Assembly (NCBI GenBank): GCA_036770365.1
Contig: DAIPJH010000009.1
Coordinates: 17,864-81,863 of the forward strand
DNA length: 64,000 bases
Direction of reading: 5' to 3'
Origin: DAIPJH01 sp036770365
GTDB lineage: Bacteria > Pseudomonadota > Alphaproteobacteria > Rickettsiales > UBA998
The notes under the pieces were generated by a model. It saw only the letters and a list, made by a program, of their open reading frames with translations. It was not told the DNA's origin and did no database searches. Of this stretch, positions 16,117-25,014 are shown one piece after another (the stretch's first letter is position 1; each line of letters opens with the position of its first letter). A program made the translations under genes and the position numbers.

Positions 16117-19100
16117 TCATTTATTATCTGAGGTAGGAGTAATGGACTTCTGTATCTGCTGCGTTAATTCTAATTGACGCCGCGCATCAGCAGAACCGCT
16201 ATCCGCAGCTTTTTTAAGCCATAACATTGATTTTTCATTCGAAATCTCAACTCCAAGACCCGAAGCATACGCATTCGAAAGTGCCATCATAGCTCGAGTA
16301 TCCCCTAAAGCCGCGGCCTTTTCATACCACGCCACCCCCTTGACGGCATCATGTACTACTCCACTACCTTGTAGATAAGCTGCGGCCAACTCACGCATCC
16401 CATCACTAAGCCCTTTATCCGCCGCCTTCATAAAAAACGCCATCGCCTTCTTCGGATCTTTAGCGACACCCATCCCTGACTGATAGGCTTTTCCTAAATC
16501 CACATAAGCAAAATTATCACCATTTTCCGAAGCTTTACTTAACCATTCCAAACCCAAACTCGGTTGTTGTGAAACGCCCTCTCCCGTCATATAGGCACGC
16601 CCAACTTCACGCATCCCCTGAGCATGACCGCTTTGCGCTGCACGCATTTTATAAGCAAAAGCCTGCTCTTTATTTTGCTCAACCCCAATACCACGCTCAT
16701 ATGCGGTGGCGATATTCAACATATCGTTCGCACGTCGGCTTCCTTTAGCAATCGCACGCTGCGCCCAATAATGTGCCTTCTTCACATCATAAGCTTTACT
16801 TATCTTACTGGCATACATTTCTACCAAATTAAACATCGAATTCACATCATTTAAACGCGCAGCTTTTTCAAACCACTGCACAGATAAATTCACATCATAA
16901 AAATCGCTATTTTCGTCCCCGTAAAGTTTTGCTAGCGAACGCATTGCCTTAACATCACCAAAAGACGCTGCACGTTGAAAGAAACTGATAGCTTTCTCAG
17001 GATCACGTTTGATATCATTACCACTCAACAATACCGTCCCCATATCCACCATTGCAGGGACATCACCATATTCAATCGCTTTATTATACCAAGACAGTGC
17101 CTCATCTACATTACGATCGACACCCACCCCTGCCATATAAAGACGTGCGATTTCACGCATAGCACGTACGTGATTTAAATTAGCCGCTTGACGATACAAC
17201 GCCAACGCTTTGACCACATCAGGCTTTGTGCCATAACCATTTACATAACCATCCGCGAGAGAAAACATCTCAGCTGTACTGTTTGGTTTCTCCCGTGTTG
17301 CAGCCTCAAACCAGTGACTTGCCTGCACGGCGTCCACATGACCGCCTACCCCCAGTTGATAGGCTTTTGCCATCCCTAAACGCTCTTCAAACGCACACGG
17401 ATATCCCATCTCTGCACGCTTCAACCACAAGCCAGCAAGCTCAACCGCTTTAGGTTCAGGCGCACGTCCTTGCCAATAATTAGCCAACGTAAGTGCGGCC
17501 TGAATAGATCCTGCATCCGCAGTTTTTTTCAACAAATCCACAGCCTCCACCTCTGGCAGCTGCTCCGCTAATTCAAAGATCGCTTTTTCGTCTCCACGCT
17601 CAGTAGCTTGGTGCAATAATTCCGGTATACGTTTAAAAGCATCTTCATTTTCAGCCGTAAGAGGAAGAATCTTTGCCAATTCATAATAGGCACTGTCATA
17701 ATCAAGCTGAACAGCTTTCTCAAACATGCCCCGTGCTTTTTGCAGATCTTTTGGAACAACCGCCCCCTCAGCATAAAGTTTCCCAAGCTCAACTAATCCA
17801 GCCCCTTGGTTTTCACCATCAGCAATCGCTTGCTCGAACAAATGTTTTGCTTTTTCCTTATCATCTTTGACGCCGCGCTCCAAAAGATAGGCTTTTCCAA
17901 GCATCACCATTGCCTTACGATTTTTGCCCTGTGCCGCACGCTTCAAAGATGCAATTGCCTCTGCGTTCGCCTCCGGTGTTGCCTGCACAAATAAACGATC
18001 AGCTTCATCCACTAATGCTTCCACACTATCGTTGATAATTGCGCGCTCCAACCAAATCTGTGACTTCTTAGCATTAGGCTTAACACCAATACCGCAAACA
18101 TAATTGCGCGACATCGCCAGCATCGCTTTTTTATCGCCACGACTTGATGCTAAACGGAAAAAACGTAATGCCTTTTTAGGCTCAGGAGTACGCCCTATCC
18201 CTTTTTGATAAAACTCTGCAAGACGCATTGCCCCTTCACGACTACCACTCTTGGTAACACGCTCATACAGCGCAAACGCTTTAGCATAATCACGCTGCGT
18301 TCCACGACCAACAGCATAAGCATCGGCAAGTTCTAATAATAGCTCTTTATCTGCATCAGGGAATTTCACGACTTCCTCCAAAAGCTGTACAGCTTTATGA
18401 GGCTCAGCAACTCCACCAACTTTTCCAAGATAGATTTCTGCTAATTTTGAGGTCGCTGGCGTATAATGCCGATTTGAAGCTTTTTGCAAATACTGTATTG
18501 CAAGCACACGGTCGGCTTTCATTTGCGTTCCCAATAAATAGGCAACACCTAAATTATAGGTTGCTTCATCTTCTCCCAGTGCATCCGCCTTACGCCAAAG
18601 TTCAAAGGTACGATTCATATCATACGTCACACCCACACCACGCTGATAGAAGCCGGCCAACATCACCATTGCATCTGAATTACCCAAACTCGCAGCAACT
18701 TCAAGCCATTTCGCCGACAATGTAATATCTCCCATCATCGCTACGCCATAAAAATAATATTTTCCAAGACGAAAAATAACGGAACAATCCCCTTTAGCTA
18801 ACTGACTAAGTAACATATTTTGAGCAAGTGCCATCGCTTCACTCGCGGATTTTTCACTAGGTGAACTTACCTTTGATGTTGCATATAACTTTGCTAGCGA
18901 TAGTGCCGCAGCAGGATTACTTCGCAACATTTCACGCTTATAAGCAACAGCAGCATCTTCAAAACGTCCGTCTTCTTCAGCAATTTGACCTAACAACAAG
19001 TCAGCTCCATACAATCCTGCTTGTGCCGCATCCTTTGCATAAGATTTTACTAATTCAATATCCTTCACCGTATATTTACTCTCAAGCATCAACCGAACAT

Positions 19101-19494
19101 ATTGCAACTGAGCTTGCGCCTTTGTAATACCACCTTGATCAATCACCCATTGGAATAAACGTGCCGCCAAAACTTCATCACGAGGAACATCAATATTACC
19201 TGATGCATATTGACGCGCCGCATTCAAGGCATCCTCAGCACTTACCCCAAGCGTACTTTTCCCATCCCAAAGTTTAAAATCTTTTTTAGGAGGCGGTAAT
19301 TTCTCAGGTGCTTTACACATTTTAGCGTAATCGAATTTAGGCGGTTCCATTCGCAAATTGACGCCGATACCTGTATTATTTATGGTTACAGGCTTAACCT
19401 CTTCTGCCACACCAGAAGATGCCCCCGAAAGCATCATCATGACTGCCAACATTAATAAAGCAAGAAGAGAAAAATATCGCATAATTAAGCCCAT
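16117..19494 (-). CDS. Large exported Sel1-like repeat (SLR/TPR) protein
   Basis: About 1125 residues; starts at 19494 or 19482 are both possible. An N-terminal hydrophobic segment (LLALLMLAVMMMLSG, then SGVAEE) looks like a signal peptide without a lipobox, so a periplasmic location is likely. Nearly all the rest is Sel1-like repeats of about 36 residues (forms of A-x-x-x-LG-x-x-Y-x-x-G-x-GV plus KA-x-x-W-x-x-KAA). SLR proteins are protein-protein scaffolds; AlgK of Pseudomonas is the alginate example but is less than half this size. It is the last gene of the algX-algF block and faces the hybrid kinase gene tail to tail. Specific role unknown. Confidence 0.85.
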   Translation of the reverse strand: MGLIMRYFSLLALLMLAVMMMLSGASSGVAEEVKPVTINNTGIGVNLRMEPPKFDYAKMCKAPEKLPPPKKDFKLWDGKSTLGVSAEDALNAARQYASGNIDVPRDEVLAARLFQWVIDQGGITKAQAQLQYVRLMLESKYTVKDIELVKSYAKDAAQAGLYGADLLLGQIAEEDGRFEDAAVAYKREMLRSNPAAALSLAKLYATSKVSSPSEKSASEAMALAQNMLLSQLAKGDCSVIFRLGKYYFYGVAMMGDITLSAKWLEVAASLGNSDAMVMLAGFYQRGVGVTYDMNRTFELWRKADALGEDEATYNLGVAYLLGTQMKADRVLAIQYLQKASNRHYTPATSKLAEIYLGKVGGVAEPHKAVQLLEEVVKFPDADKELLLELADAYAVGRGTQRDYAKAFALYERVTKSGSREGAMRLAEFYQKGIGRTPEPKKALRFFRLASSRGDKKAMLAMSRNYVCGIGVKPNAKKSQIWLERAIINDSVEALVDEADRLFVQATPEANAEAIASLKRAAQGKNRKAMVMLGKAYLLERGVKDDKEKAKHLFEQAIADGENQGAGLVELGKLYAEGAVVPKDLQKARGMFEKAVQLDYDSAYYELAKILPLTAENEDAFKRIPELLHQATERGDEKAIFELAEQLPEVEAVDLLKKTADAGSIQAALTLANYWQGRAPEPKAVELAGLWLKRAEMGYPCAFEERLGMAKAYQLGVGGHVDAVQASHWFEAATREKPNSTAEMFSLADGYVNGYGTKPDVVKALALYRQAANLNHVRAMREIARLYMAGVGVDRNVDEALSWYNKAIEYGDVPAMVDMGTVLLSGNDIKRDPEKAISFFQRAASFGDVKAMRSLAKLYGDENSDFYDVNLSVQWFEKAARLNDVNSMFNLVEMYASKISKAYDVKKAHYWAQRAIAKGSRRANDMLNIATAYERGIGVEQNKEQAFAYKMRAAQSGHAQGMREVGRAYMTGEGVSQQPSLGLEWLSKASENGDNFAYVDLGKAYQSGMGVAKDPKKAMAFFMKAADKGLSDGMRELAAAYLQGSGVVHDAVKGVAWYEKAAALGDTRAMMALSNAYASGLGVEISNEKSMLWLKKAADSGSADARRQLELTQQIQKSITPTSDNK

Positions 19495-19523
19495 AAATAT
19501 GTCGTAAAACTTGATGTTTTTAT

Positions 19524-19556
19524 CGTTTACATGTGGGAAAACCCAACATGTAAACG
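19524..19556 (-). other. Hairpin between algF and the large SLR gene
   Basis: CGTTTACATGT and its perfect complement ACATGTAAACG enclose a GGG/CCC pair and an AAAA loop, a stable stem 16 bp after the algF stop and about 30 bp before the SLR start. No T-run follows on the minus strand, so it more likely acts in mRNA processing, stability or differential expression than in simple termination. Confidence 0.5.
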
Positions 19557-19571
19557 ACTAAAAAAATCTAT

Positions 19572-20246
19572 TTATTTACGCTTTACTTCATTATTAAGCA
19601 TCACCGCATTCAACGCGCCTGCCTTGCCTGAAAGAATAAAAGAAACTCCAGCGCGACGTTGCAGACTCACTTTTGGAAACGCCTTCACTTCTTTACCATC
19701 CGCCATAACTGCCAGATCAAGCGTCAAAGGATTCACATCGCGTGAGCCTGCCGTACCCGCAGACGCCTTCACCACATCAGCCTTCTGAACTGGTGCGGTC
19801 AGTGACGCAGCAGCAGCATCAGACATGTTATAGAAATACACATAAGATTTCGCAGGATTTGCCATCAAAGCATCTTCAATTTCTTTAACCGCAATTACAC
19901 TGCCTTCACCTGTCACAGCGAATGTATAATACTTACCAGCATCTACTTTTACAGCGGTAGCTTCAACTGTCTTACCCGCGGCAACCACACTAGGCTTCAC
20001 CTCTCCCTCTTTCACCACCTGATACGCAGCAGCAGAACCTTTCGCCACTTTATCATAAGCAATGCCAGATACCGTAACCTTCAGTGTGTCATTATTGGTT
20101 GCATTGATCACACGCACAAAAGCTGCGTTCGCAGGAGGTGCAGGATCATAAAGTTCTTGATCGTTTGCCATAACGGCATGGGCATAACTTATTGTTCCAG
20201 CGATTATTGCAAAAAACAAAGTAGCAGGTCGTGTTACAAAACGCAT
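19572..20246 (-). CDS. algF: Alginate O-acetylation protein AlgF
   Basis: 224 residues with a signal peptide (MRFVTRPATLFFAIIAGTISYAHA in two blocks, cleaved near AHA-VMA). The mature part begins LYDPAPPANAAFVRVINATN and later has SRDVNPLTLDLAV, matching the two-domain pattern of Pseudomonas AlgF: an FVRVxNAs strand near the start and a REVNPV-type strand near the end. AlgF is a periplasmic member of the AlgIJXF complex that O-acetylates alginate. AGGAG precedes the start. It lies 30 bp after algX. Confidence 0.85.
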   Translation of the reverse strand: MRFVTRPATLFFAIIAGTISYAHAVMANDQELYDPAPPANAAFVRVINATNNDTLKVTVSGIAYDKVAKGSAAAYQVVKEGEVKPSVVAAGKTVEATAVKVDAGKYYTFAVTGEGSVIAVKEIEDALMANPAKSYVYFYNMSDAAAASLTAPVQKADVVKASAGTAGSRDVNPLTLDLAVMADGKEVKAFPKVSLQRRAGVSFILSGKAGALNAVMLNNEVKRK

Positions 20247-20276
20247 AATTAAACTCCTATAGGCTTAAAAAATAAA

Positions 20277-21737
20277 TTACAAACTGGGTATTTTAGCAGA
20301 TGTCGCCGCAGGAACGGATGCTTTTAACTTAGAAAAAGACGCAGGAACACGACACAACGTCGCCCCAAGCTTCGTATTCACATTATCAAGACCATCCAAG
20401 CTAATCTGTATAAGGTTACTGTCAATTTCGTCCGACAACTCAACGAAAAAACGGCCATTATTATTAAAATACTGGGAACGATCGACAGTGAACCACTCAC
20501 CATCACCATCATCATAGTCCAATTGCAGCGTAAATTTCGCAAATCCACGGCTGGATGAATCAAGTACCAGATAGTATCCTGTACCATGTACTTTTTTATC
20601 TACAGGAACATGCAACAACACCCCACCTTTGCCCATCACCACATCCATTGCACCTGTCGCAATCACATCATCACCCTTACATTTACCATACACCCCAGGG
20701 ATGATCTGCCTAAATGCTGGCGCAGAGTCCGTGTTTAGATCATAAATACTAGGAGCTTCCCAAATCAGAAATGGAGGTTTCATGGTTTCAAATTGAGGAT
20801 CAGAAGTAAGAGAAGTCAACGAATTAAAAAGCATGCCCGCAGAAATCGAATAGTTTGCAATATTTAACCCTGTATTTTGCATGATGAAACCATCAAAATT
20901 GAAGTCTTCATCAGCACTATAAGAAGACCCAACCAATGCCGAAGGCGCACCACCAACAGCATCACCAAACAACGCGTCTGCACCCGTTGCTTCCATCGTC
21001 GTTTTAAAAACGGGCAATTCTTCAGCAGGTATATCTCCATCACATAACCGCTGAAGCTCCATTGCCATAGTATGCTTGCGCTGCCCAATACTAGTCTGTT
21101 TGGTAACAAATTTTGCAGGTGTTTGTTGTTTATAAGTAGGATTATCCTTCAACGCTGCCGCCAACGCTTCCGCTGCCTTTTGCGCACCGAGCGATGTCCA
21201 GTGGTGATCGCGTTTAAAAAAGTAACCCACACCTTCCGACGGGGCATCTTTCATAAAAAGAGCTAACATATCAGGCACAATCAAACCTGTTTTACGTAAA
21301 GCAACCAACATCGCCTCGTAAGAAGCCGCAGCTTCATCTGGCATATAGGCCTTTTGATCTGGATTACTTGTATCTAGCCATGCTCTACCAACAACCCCTC
21401 GCGGAGGAATCGACATAAAGACCACGTGGGTGCCGCGAGCATTCATCACCTGAACAAAACGCTCTAAGTACGAGGCGGCTTCATTCATCAGGCGAAATTC
21501 CTGTTTCCTATCACTCGTTAAGCGAAAAAACCACCCATCCAGCCCTTGCGTCATCTCATCCAAGGTCATTTTGGATTTATCAGATAGACGCGGACAAGAA
21601 AATAAAACCCTTGGATTAGAGGATTTAACAGTAGACGTTACCTCTTGCGCCGACCACGCAGGAGCAATCACCGTTGTAAGCGCAAAAACACTCACTAGCA
21701 CCCCATGAACAGCACGCTTAACCCCGTTATAACTCAT
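20277..21737 (-). CDS. algX: Alginate O-acetyltransferase AlgX (SGNH-like domain plus C-terminal carbohydrate-binding module)
   Basis: 486 residues with a signal peptide ending near WSA-QEV. The N-terminal two thirds is the SGNH-like AlgX/AlgJ domain: GLDGWFFRL near the start, KRDHHWTSLGAQ with the Asp-His pair, and the nucleophile Ser in VGSSYSADEDFNFDGF. The remainder (YYLVLDSSSRGFAKFTLQLDY onward) is a beta-rich domain like the AlgX carbohydrate-binding module, which distinguishes it from AlgJ. AlgX is the terminal periplasmic acetyltransferase acting on the polymer. AAGG precedes the start. It opens the algX-algF-SLR block, which is separated from the main alginate operon by rpe-gmhA-heparinase. 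Confidence 0.88.
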   Translation of the reverse strand: MSYNGVKRAVHGVLVSVFALTTVIAPAWSAQEVTSTVKSSNPRVLFSCPRLSDKSKMTLDEMTQGLDGWFFRLTSDRKQEFRLMNEAASYLERFVQVMNARGTHVVFMSIPPRGVVGRAWLDTSNPDQKAYMPDEAAASYEAMLVALRKTGLIVPDMLALFMKDAPSEGVGYFFKRDHHWTSLGAQKAAEALAAALKDNPTYKQQTPAKFVTKQTSIGQRKHTMAMELQRLCDGDIPAEELPVFKTTMEATGADALFGDAVGGAPSALVGSSYSADEDFNFDGFIMQNTGLNIANYSISAGMLFNSLTSLTSDPQFETMKPPFLIWEAPSIYDLNTDSAPAFRQIIPGVYGKCKGDDVIATGAMDVVMGKGGVLLHVPVDKKVHGTGYYLVLDSSSRGFAKFTLQLDYDDGDGEWFTVDRSQYFNNNGRFFVELSDEIDSNLIQISLDGLDNVNTKLGATLCRVPASFSKLKASVPAATSAKIPSL

Positions 21738-21851
21738 GAAAACCTTGCCTTATCTGCCTGTAGATGCGTCTTTTCATATAGCACTTCCACTTGAATAAGC
21801 GCACGATCTTTGCGCATTATTAAATGGTGTGATGCTATATGTTTTAATAGG

Positions 21852-21902
21852 TTATAGTCATACCACTTTAAAATGTCTCATTTTTAAGTGGTATGACTAT
21901 AA
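21852..21902. other. Long perfect stem-loop between heparinase and algX genes
   Basis: TTATAGTCATACCACTT and its exact complement form a 17-bp stem, extended by A/T pairs, around a short ATGTCTC-containing loop. It is 68 bp after the heparinase stop and about 115 bp before algX. It lacks a T-run on the minus strand, so it is not a classical terminator. It could be an operator for a dimeric regulator controlling the algX block, an mRNA processing stem or a remnant palindromic repeat. Confidence 0.6.
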
Positions 21903-21969
21903 TACGCGACGTGATTGGCACAGTTCATACACAAGAGATAACCAAAAAACAAGCAAAGACTCTCAAAAA

Positions 21970-23703
21970 CTATTGCTCTGACGGCGCGACATTTACCCGT
22001 TTAAACTGCCAACTAATCATGGTTTTTTCTCCCTTGAACACAGGCTGAAGGACAATTTGAAGGGTTTTTTGTGGCTTCCCATAATACCCCAAATAAACAC
22101 TCTCGCTAACACTCACATCTACCCCTGATGTCGCCGAAAAATGCCAACATTTACCACTAAGCGACTTGAGTTCTACTATCCCACCCTTCAAACGATGACA
22201 GCGTACATCTGGGTGCAAGTGAAATCTAATAACAGGAACAACGTGGTGCGCCTTATCTGCGTCAACCTGCAGCAAAATATCACGCCCAGACAGCACATCC
22301 CCCTTACGAGAAAGATGCAGATTACGCGCATGAGAGATACCATGCGATGGAATATACGCCTCATTCACCGCTTCGCAGAACACTCCACTTGTACCGGAAT
22401 GCACGCGTACAGGCTCTTTTTCGCGCGTAGCATCCCCTACTTGCGGCGTAACCTCCTGTGATGGCGGAGGTGGCAAAGTATGGCTCTCTGTACCTTCTTC
22501 TGCATTATGTTCATCATCAACATCCGAAGTTACACTCGCATCTTCTACGATCTCTGGTGCAGTAGAGAACAAACTCAACGTTGAATATACATCACTACTA
22601 TGAGTTGCTGCACTCCACATCGGACTATTACCACGATAAAAGCCACAATTCACAATGATACGTTCCGCCCCTTCACTTAACTCCAACGCAAGCGCACTCT
22701 CAGGCCAATGCTTCACTTGCATCTCACCCTGAGCCGCAACGGCCGTAATCACACGTGTGCGCTGTTGACTAAGACGCACAAACCCCGCTTGACGTAGCCA
22801 TTCTGGAATACTGTCCGTCGCCGAAGCAAGCTCTTTTACAACCGTAATAATATTTGCGTCTCCCATCAAACTTTGATGAAACAACGCAAGACGTCCATCT
22901 CCATGGCAGAAAAACATAAGGACACGCCCCATGCGCACAATGGTCTGTGCAAGCTCTGAATACACAGAACTCTCAGCAGTTATCAACAAACGTATATCAA
23001 TTAACGTACGTAAGGCCTCTAAATGACGCTCAGGACTCGCACTAAAATGACAACCATCAGCCAGCACAACCTCTTCCAACACATGCGCCAGACGCGCCTC
23101 TGCCGACGGCAACAAAAACCTTACATCGGCAATCTGGGTTGCCGCCGACATCACACCATGTAACGCTGTGAGACCAACGCTTTGAGGCTTCTCTTCTAAG
23201 TGAATACGAATCACACGTATATGTTTAAGTAAACTACGCCCAAAACGCCTACGAAATACCTTGCTGCCACCTTTTAAAATAAAACTGCGATACTGCATCC
23301 AGACCGCCAGACGCGCACCCACTATGTTCACGTCCCATGCGGCCTCTGTCAAATCACGTTCATCCATGATAAATCCATTAATGAACTCACGAATAAAGCT
23401 ACCTGCCGCCTTTTGGTTATTGCTTGCGGCTAATTCATGTATCCAACGAAAGCTATAAAACTCCTGATGCCACGCCTCGTTCGCTTCTGGCACAGTCCAC
23501 ACAATACGCGCTGGCACTTCAATATTACAGCCCTGAAAATCAAACCGACGCTTAAGCAGTTTTCCCGCTTGTGGCGGCGAAATATGTGGCCATGGCGAAG
23601 CAACATTTCGCTGAAACTTCATCGCTTGAGCCACCACCGCCAGTGGGGCGAACATCCCCATGACGCTTAAGTGAAACACCCCAAAACGATAAGAAAGATT
23701 CAT
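21970..23703 (-). CDS. Heparinase II/III family protein
   Basis: 577 residues. The N-terminal half is an alpha-helical (alpha/alpha toroid-type) domain, with the family stretch FFCHGDGRLALFHQS near residue 265, and the C-terminal half is beta-rich (ISHARNLHLSRKGDVLSGRD, RFHLHPDVRCH), as in alphaproteobacterial Heparinase II/III proteins that sit near rpe, rsmB and purH. The family contains polysaccharide lyases, but the substrate of this branch is not established to my knowledge. An acidic/Pro-rich insertion (about residues 385-425) separates the halves. It overlaps the gmhA stop (ATGA) with GGAGGG upstream. A role in surface polysaccharide turnover is plausible given the setting. Confidence 0.8.
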   Translation of the reverse strand: MNLSYRFGVFHLSVMGMFAPLAVVAQAMKFQRNVASPWPHISPPQAGKLLKRRFDFQGCNIEVPARIVWTVPEANEAWHQEFYSFRWIHELAASNNQKAAGSFIREFINGFIMDERDLTEAAWDVNIVGARLAVWMQYRSFILKGGSKVFRRRFGRSLLKHIRVIRIHLEEKPQSVGLTALHGVMSAATQIADVRFLLPSAEARLAHVLEEVVLADGCHFSASPERHLEALRTLIDIRLLITAESSVYSELAQTIVRMGRVLMFFCHGDGRLALFHQSLMGDANIITVVKELASATDSIPEWLRQAGFVRLSQQRTRVITAVAAQGEMQVKHWPESALALELSEGAERIIVNCGFYRGNSPMWSAATHSSDVYSTLSLFSTAPEIVEDASVTSDVDDEHNAEEGTESHTLPPPPSQEVTPQVGDATREKEPVRVHSGTSGVFCEAVNEAYIPSHGISHARNLHLSRKGDVLSGRDILLQVDADKAHHVVPVIRFHLHPDVRCHRLKGGIVELKSLSGKCWHFSATSGVDVSVSESVYLGYYGKPQKTLQIVLQPVFKGEKTMISWQFKRVNVAPSEQ

Positions 23704-24269
23704 GCGCCCTCCCTGTCCATCACCAACTGCTCCACCCGCCCTGCCAACAAGTGCAAGGCAAGCATATGCACTTCCTGCACCCGCGCTGTATCCATCTCTG
23801 CTACCACAAAAAGCTCATCTGCGCACCCAACACGCCCACGCCCTTTTTCACCCGTCAGTAAAATGCTCGTGACTTTATATTCTTTCGCAACACTTAATGC
23901 AGCCAAAATATTAGGGCTACTACCTGACGTAGACATCGCGATCAGCACATCGCCTGCGCAACTGAGTGCTTGTAACTGCCGCGCAAAAATTTGCTCAAAA
24001 CCATAATCATTACCAACAGCCGTCAAAATACCAGCGTCAGCAGACAAAGCAATCGCCGCCATACCTTTACGCTCTTGCGCAAACCGCCCGACAAACTCGC
24101 CTGCAATATGCATTGCATCGCATGCGCTGCCGCCATTACCACATAAAAGCACTTTACGTCCGTTTAATAAAGCGCCCGCAATAGACTGCGCCAACGCTTC
24201 CCAAGCATCTGCATACTGTGCAAAAAACGCATCCACTGCCTTATGATGCCGCGTCACGCCCTCCATCAT
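23700..24269 (-). CDS. gmhA: Phosphoheptose (sedoheptulose-7-phosphate) isomerase GmhA
   Basis: 189 residues, one SIS domain. CGNGGSACDAMHIAGEFVGRF, the MSTSGSSPNIL phosphate loop and the C-terminal HMLALHLL are typical of GmhA, which converts sedoheptulose 7-phosphate to D-glycero-D-manno-heptose 7-phosphate for LPS core heptose. The start overlaps the rpe stop and the stop overlaps the heparinase start, so the three are translationally coupled. Pairing with rpe makes sense because both handle pentose-phosphate intermediates. A related SIS protein such as DiaA is a weaker alternative. Confidence 0.88.
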   Translation of the reverse strand: MMEGVTRHHKAVDAFFAQYADAWEALAQSIAGALLNGRKVLLCGNGGSACDAMHIAGEFVGRFAQERKGMAAIALSADAGILTAVGNDYGFEQIFARQLQALSCAGDVLIAMSTSGSSPNILAALSVAKEYKVTSILLTGEKGRGRVGCADELFVVAEMDTARVQEVHMLALHLLAGRVEQLVMDREGA

Positions 24270-24931
24270 AACATCGTCCTCAACGCATCAATATTAGTCC
24301 GATACTGCAAGACATCGCCCTTAAACACCGCGGAACCAGCGACCAATACATCTGCACCCGCCGCCACAACCTCTTGTGCAATTTCAGGATTCACGCCACC
24401 ATCCACCTGCAAGTCAATCACCCGCCCTGAAGCATCAATCATCTCTCGAATTGCTGTGATTTTTGGAAGCTGCGAACGAATAAACGACTGCCCACCAAAC
24501 CCCGGATTAACCGTCATCACTAAAATCAAATCCACCATATCCATAACATATTCCAACACGTGCGGCGGCGTGGTTGGCACAAGCGACACCCCCGCCTTCA
24601 CACCAAGGGCTTTGATATTTTGAACTGTACGGTGTAAATGCGGTGACGCTTCAGCATGCACAGTGATGATATCTGAGCCAGCCCTCGCAAATGCCTCAAG
24701 ATACGGATCAGCAGGCCGAATCATTAAATGTACGTCCAATATCTTTTTAGTATGAGGGCGCAAGGCTTTAACTACATCAGGACCAATGGTAATGTTCGGC
24801 ACAAAATGTCCATCCATCACATCCACATGAATATATTCCGCACCCGCCTCATCAATCGCACGCACTTCTTCTCCCAAACGCGCAAAGTCCGCGGACAATA
24901 TCGAAGGAGCAATTTTCGTCACTTGCTGCAT
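24266..24931 (-). CDS. rpe: Ribulose-phosphate 3-epimerase
   Basis: 221 residues, TIM barrel. APSILSADF, HVDVMDGHFVPNITIG, LDVHLMI, MTVNPGFGGQSF and LQVDGGVN are all present and include the metal-binding His/Asp residues. It interconverts ribulose 5-phosphate and xylulose 5-phosphate in the pentose phosphate pathway. It leads the rpe-gmhA-heparinase operon, 83 bp after algI. A hairpin ends 3 bp upstream of its start and contains the AGGA ribosome-binding site. Confidence 0.95.
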   Translation of the reverse strand: MQQVTKIAPSILSADFARLGEEVRAIDEAGAEYIHVDVMDGHFVPNITIGPDVVKALRPHTKKILDVHLMIRPADPYLEAFARAGSDIITVHAEASPHLHRTVQNIKALGVKAGVSLVPTTPPHVLEYVMDMVDLILVMTVNPGFGGQSFIRSQLPKITAIREMIDASGRVIDLQVDGGVNPEIAQEVVAAGADVLVAGSAVFKGDVLQYRTNIDALRTML

Positions 24932-24934
24932 AGT

Positions 24935-24972
24935 TAGCTATCCTGTGGACAATTGAGCCAACAAGATAGCTA
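24935..24972 (-). promoter_or_regulatory. Hairpin over the rpe ribosome-binding site
   Basis: TAGCTATCCTGT and ACAAGATAGCTA pair over 12 bp with one mismatch around a 14-nt loop. On the minus strand the promoter-proximal arm comes first and the AGGA upstream of rpe lies in the second arm. It may dampen rpe translation or mark the end of the algI transcript. No T-run. Confidence 0.4.
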
Positions 24973-25014
24973 GGGCAAAAGGCATTTGCAAGCGCGATTG
25001 CGTAAAACCGTATT

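Noticed and set aside
21914..21930. Second sigma-54 element (TGGCAC near the algX upstream region)
   Set aside because: The -24-like TGGCAC is present, but the -12 position reads AC instead of GC and it points away from algX.
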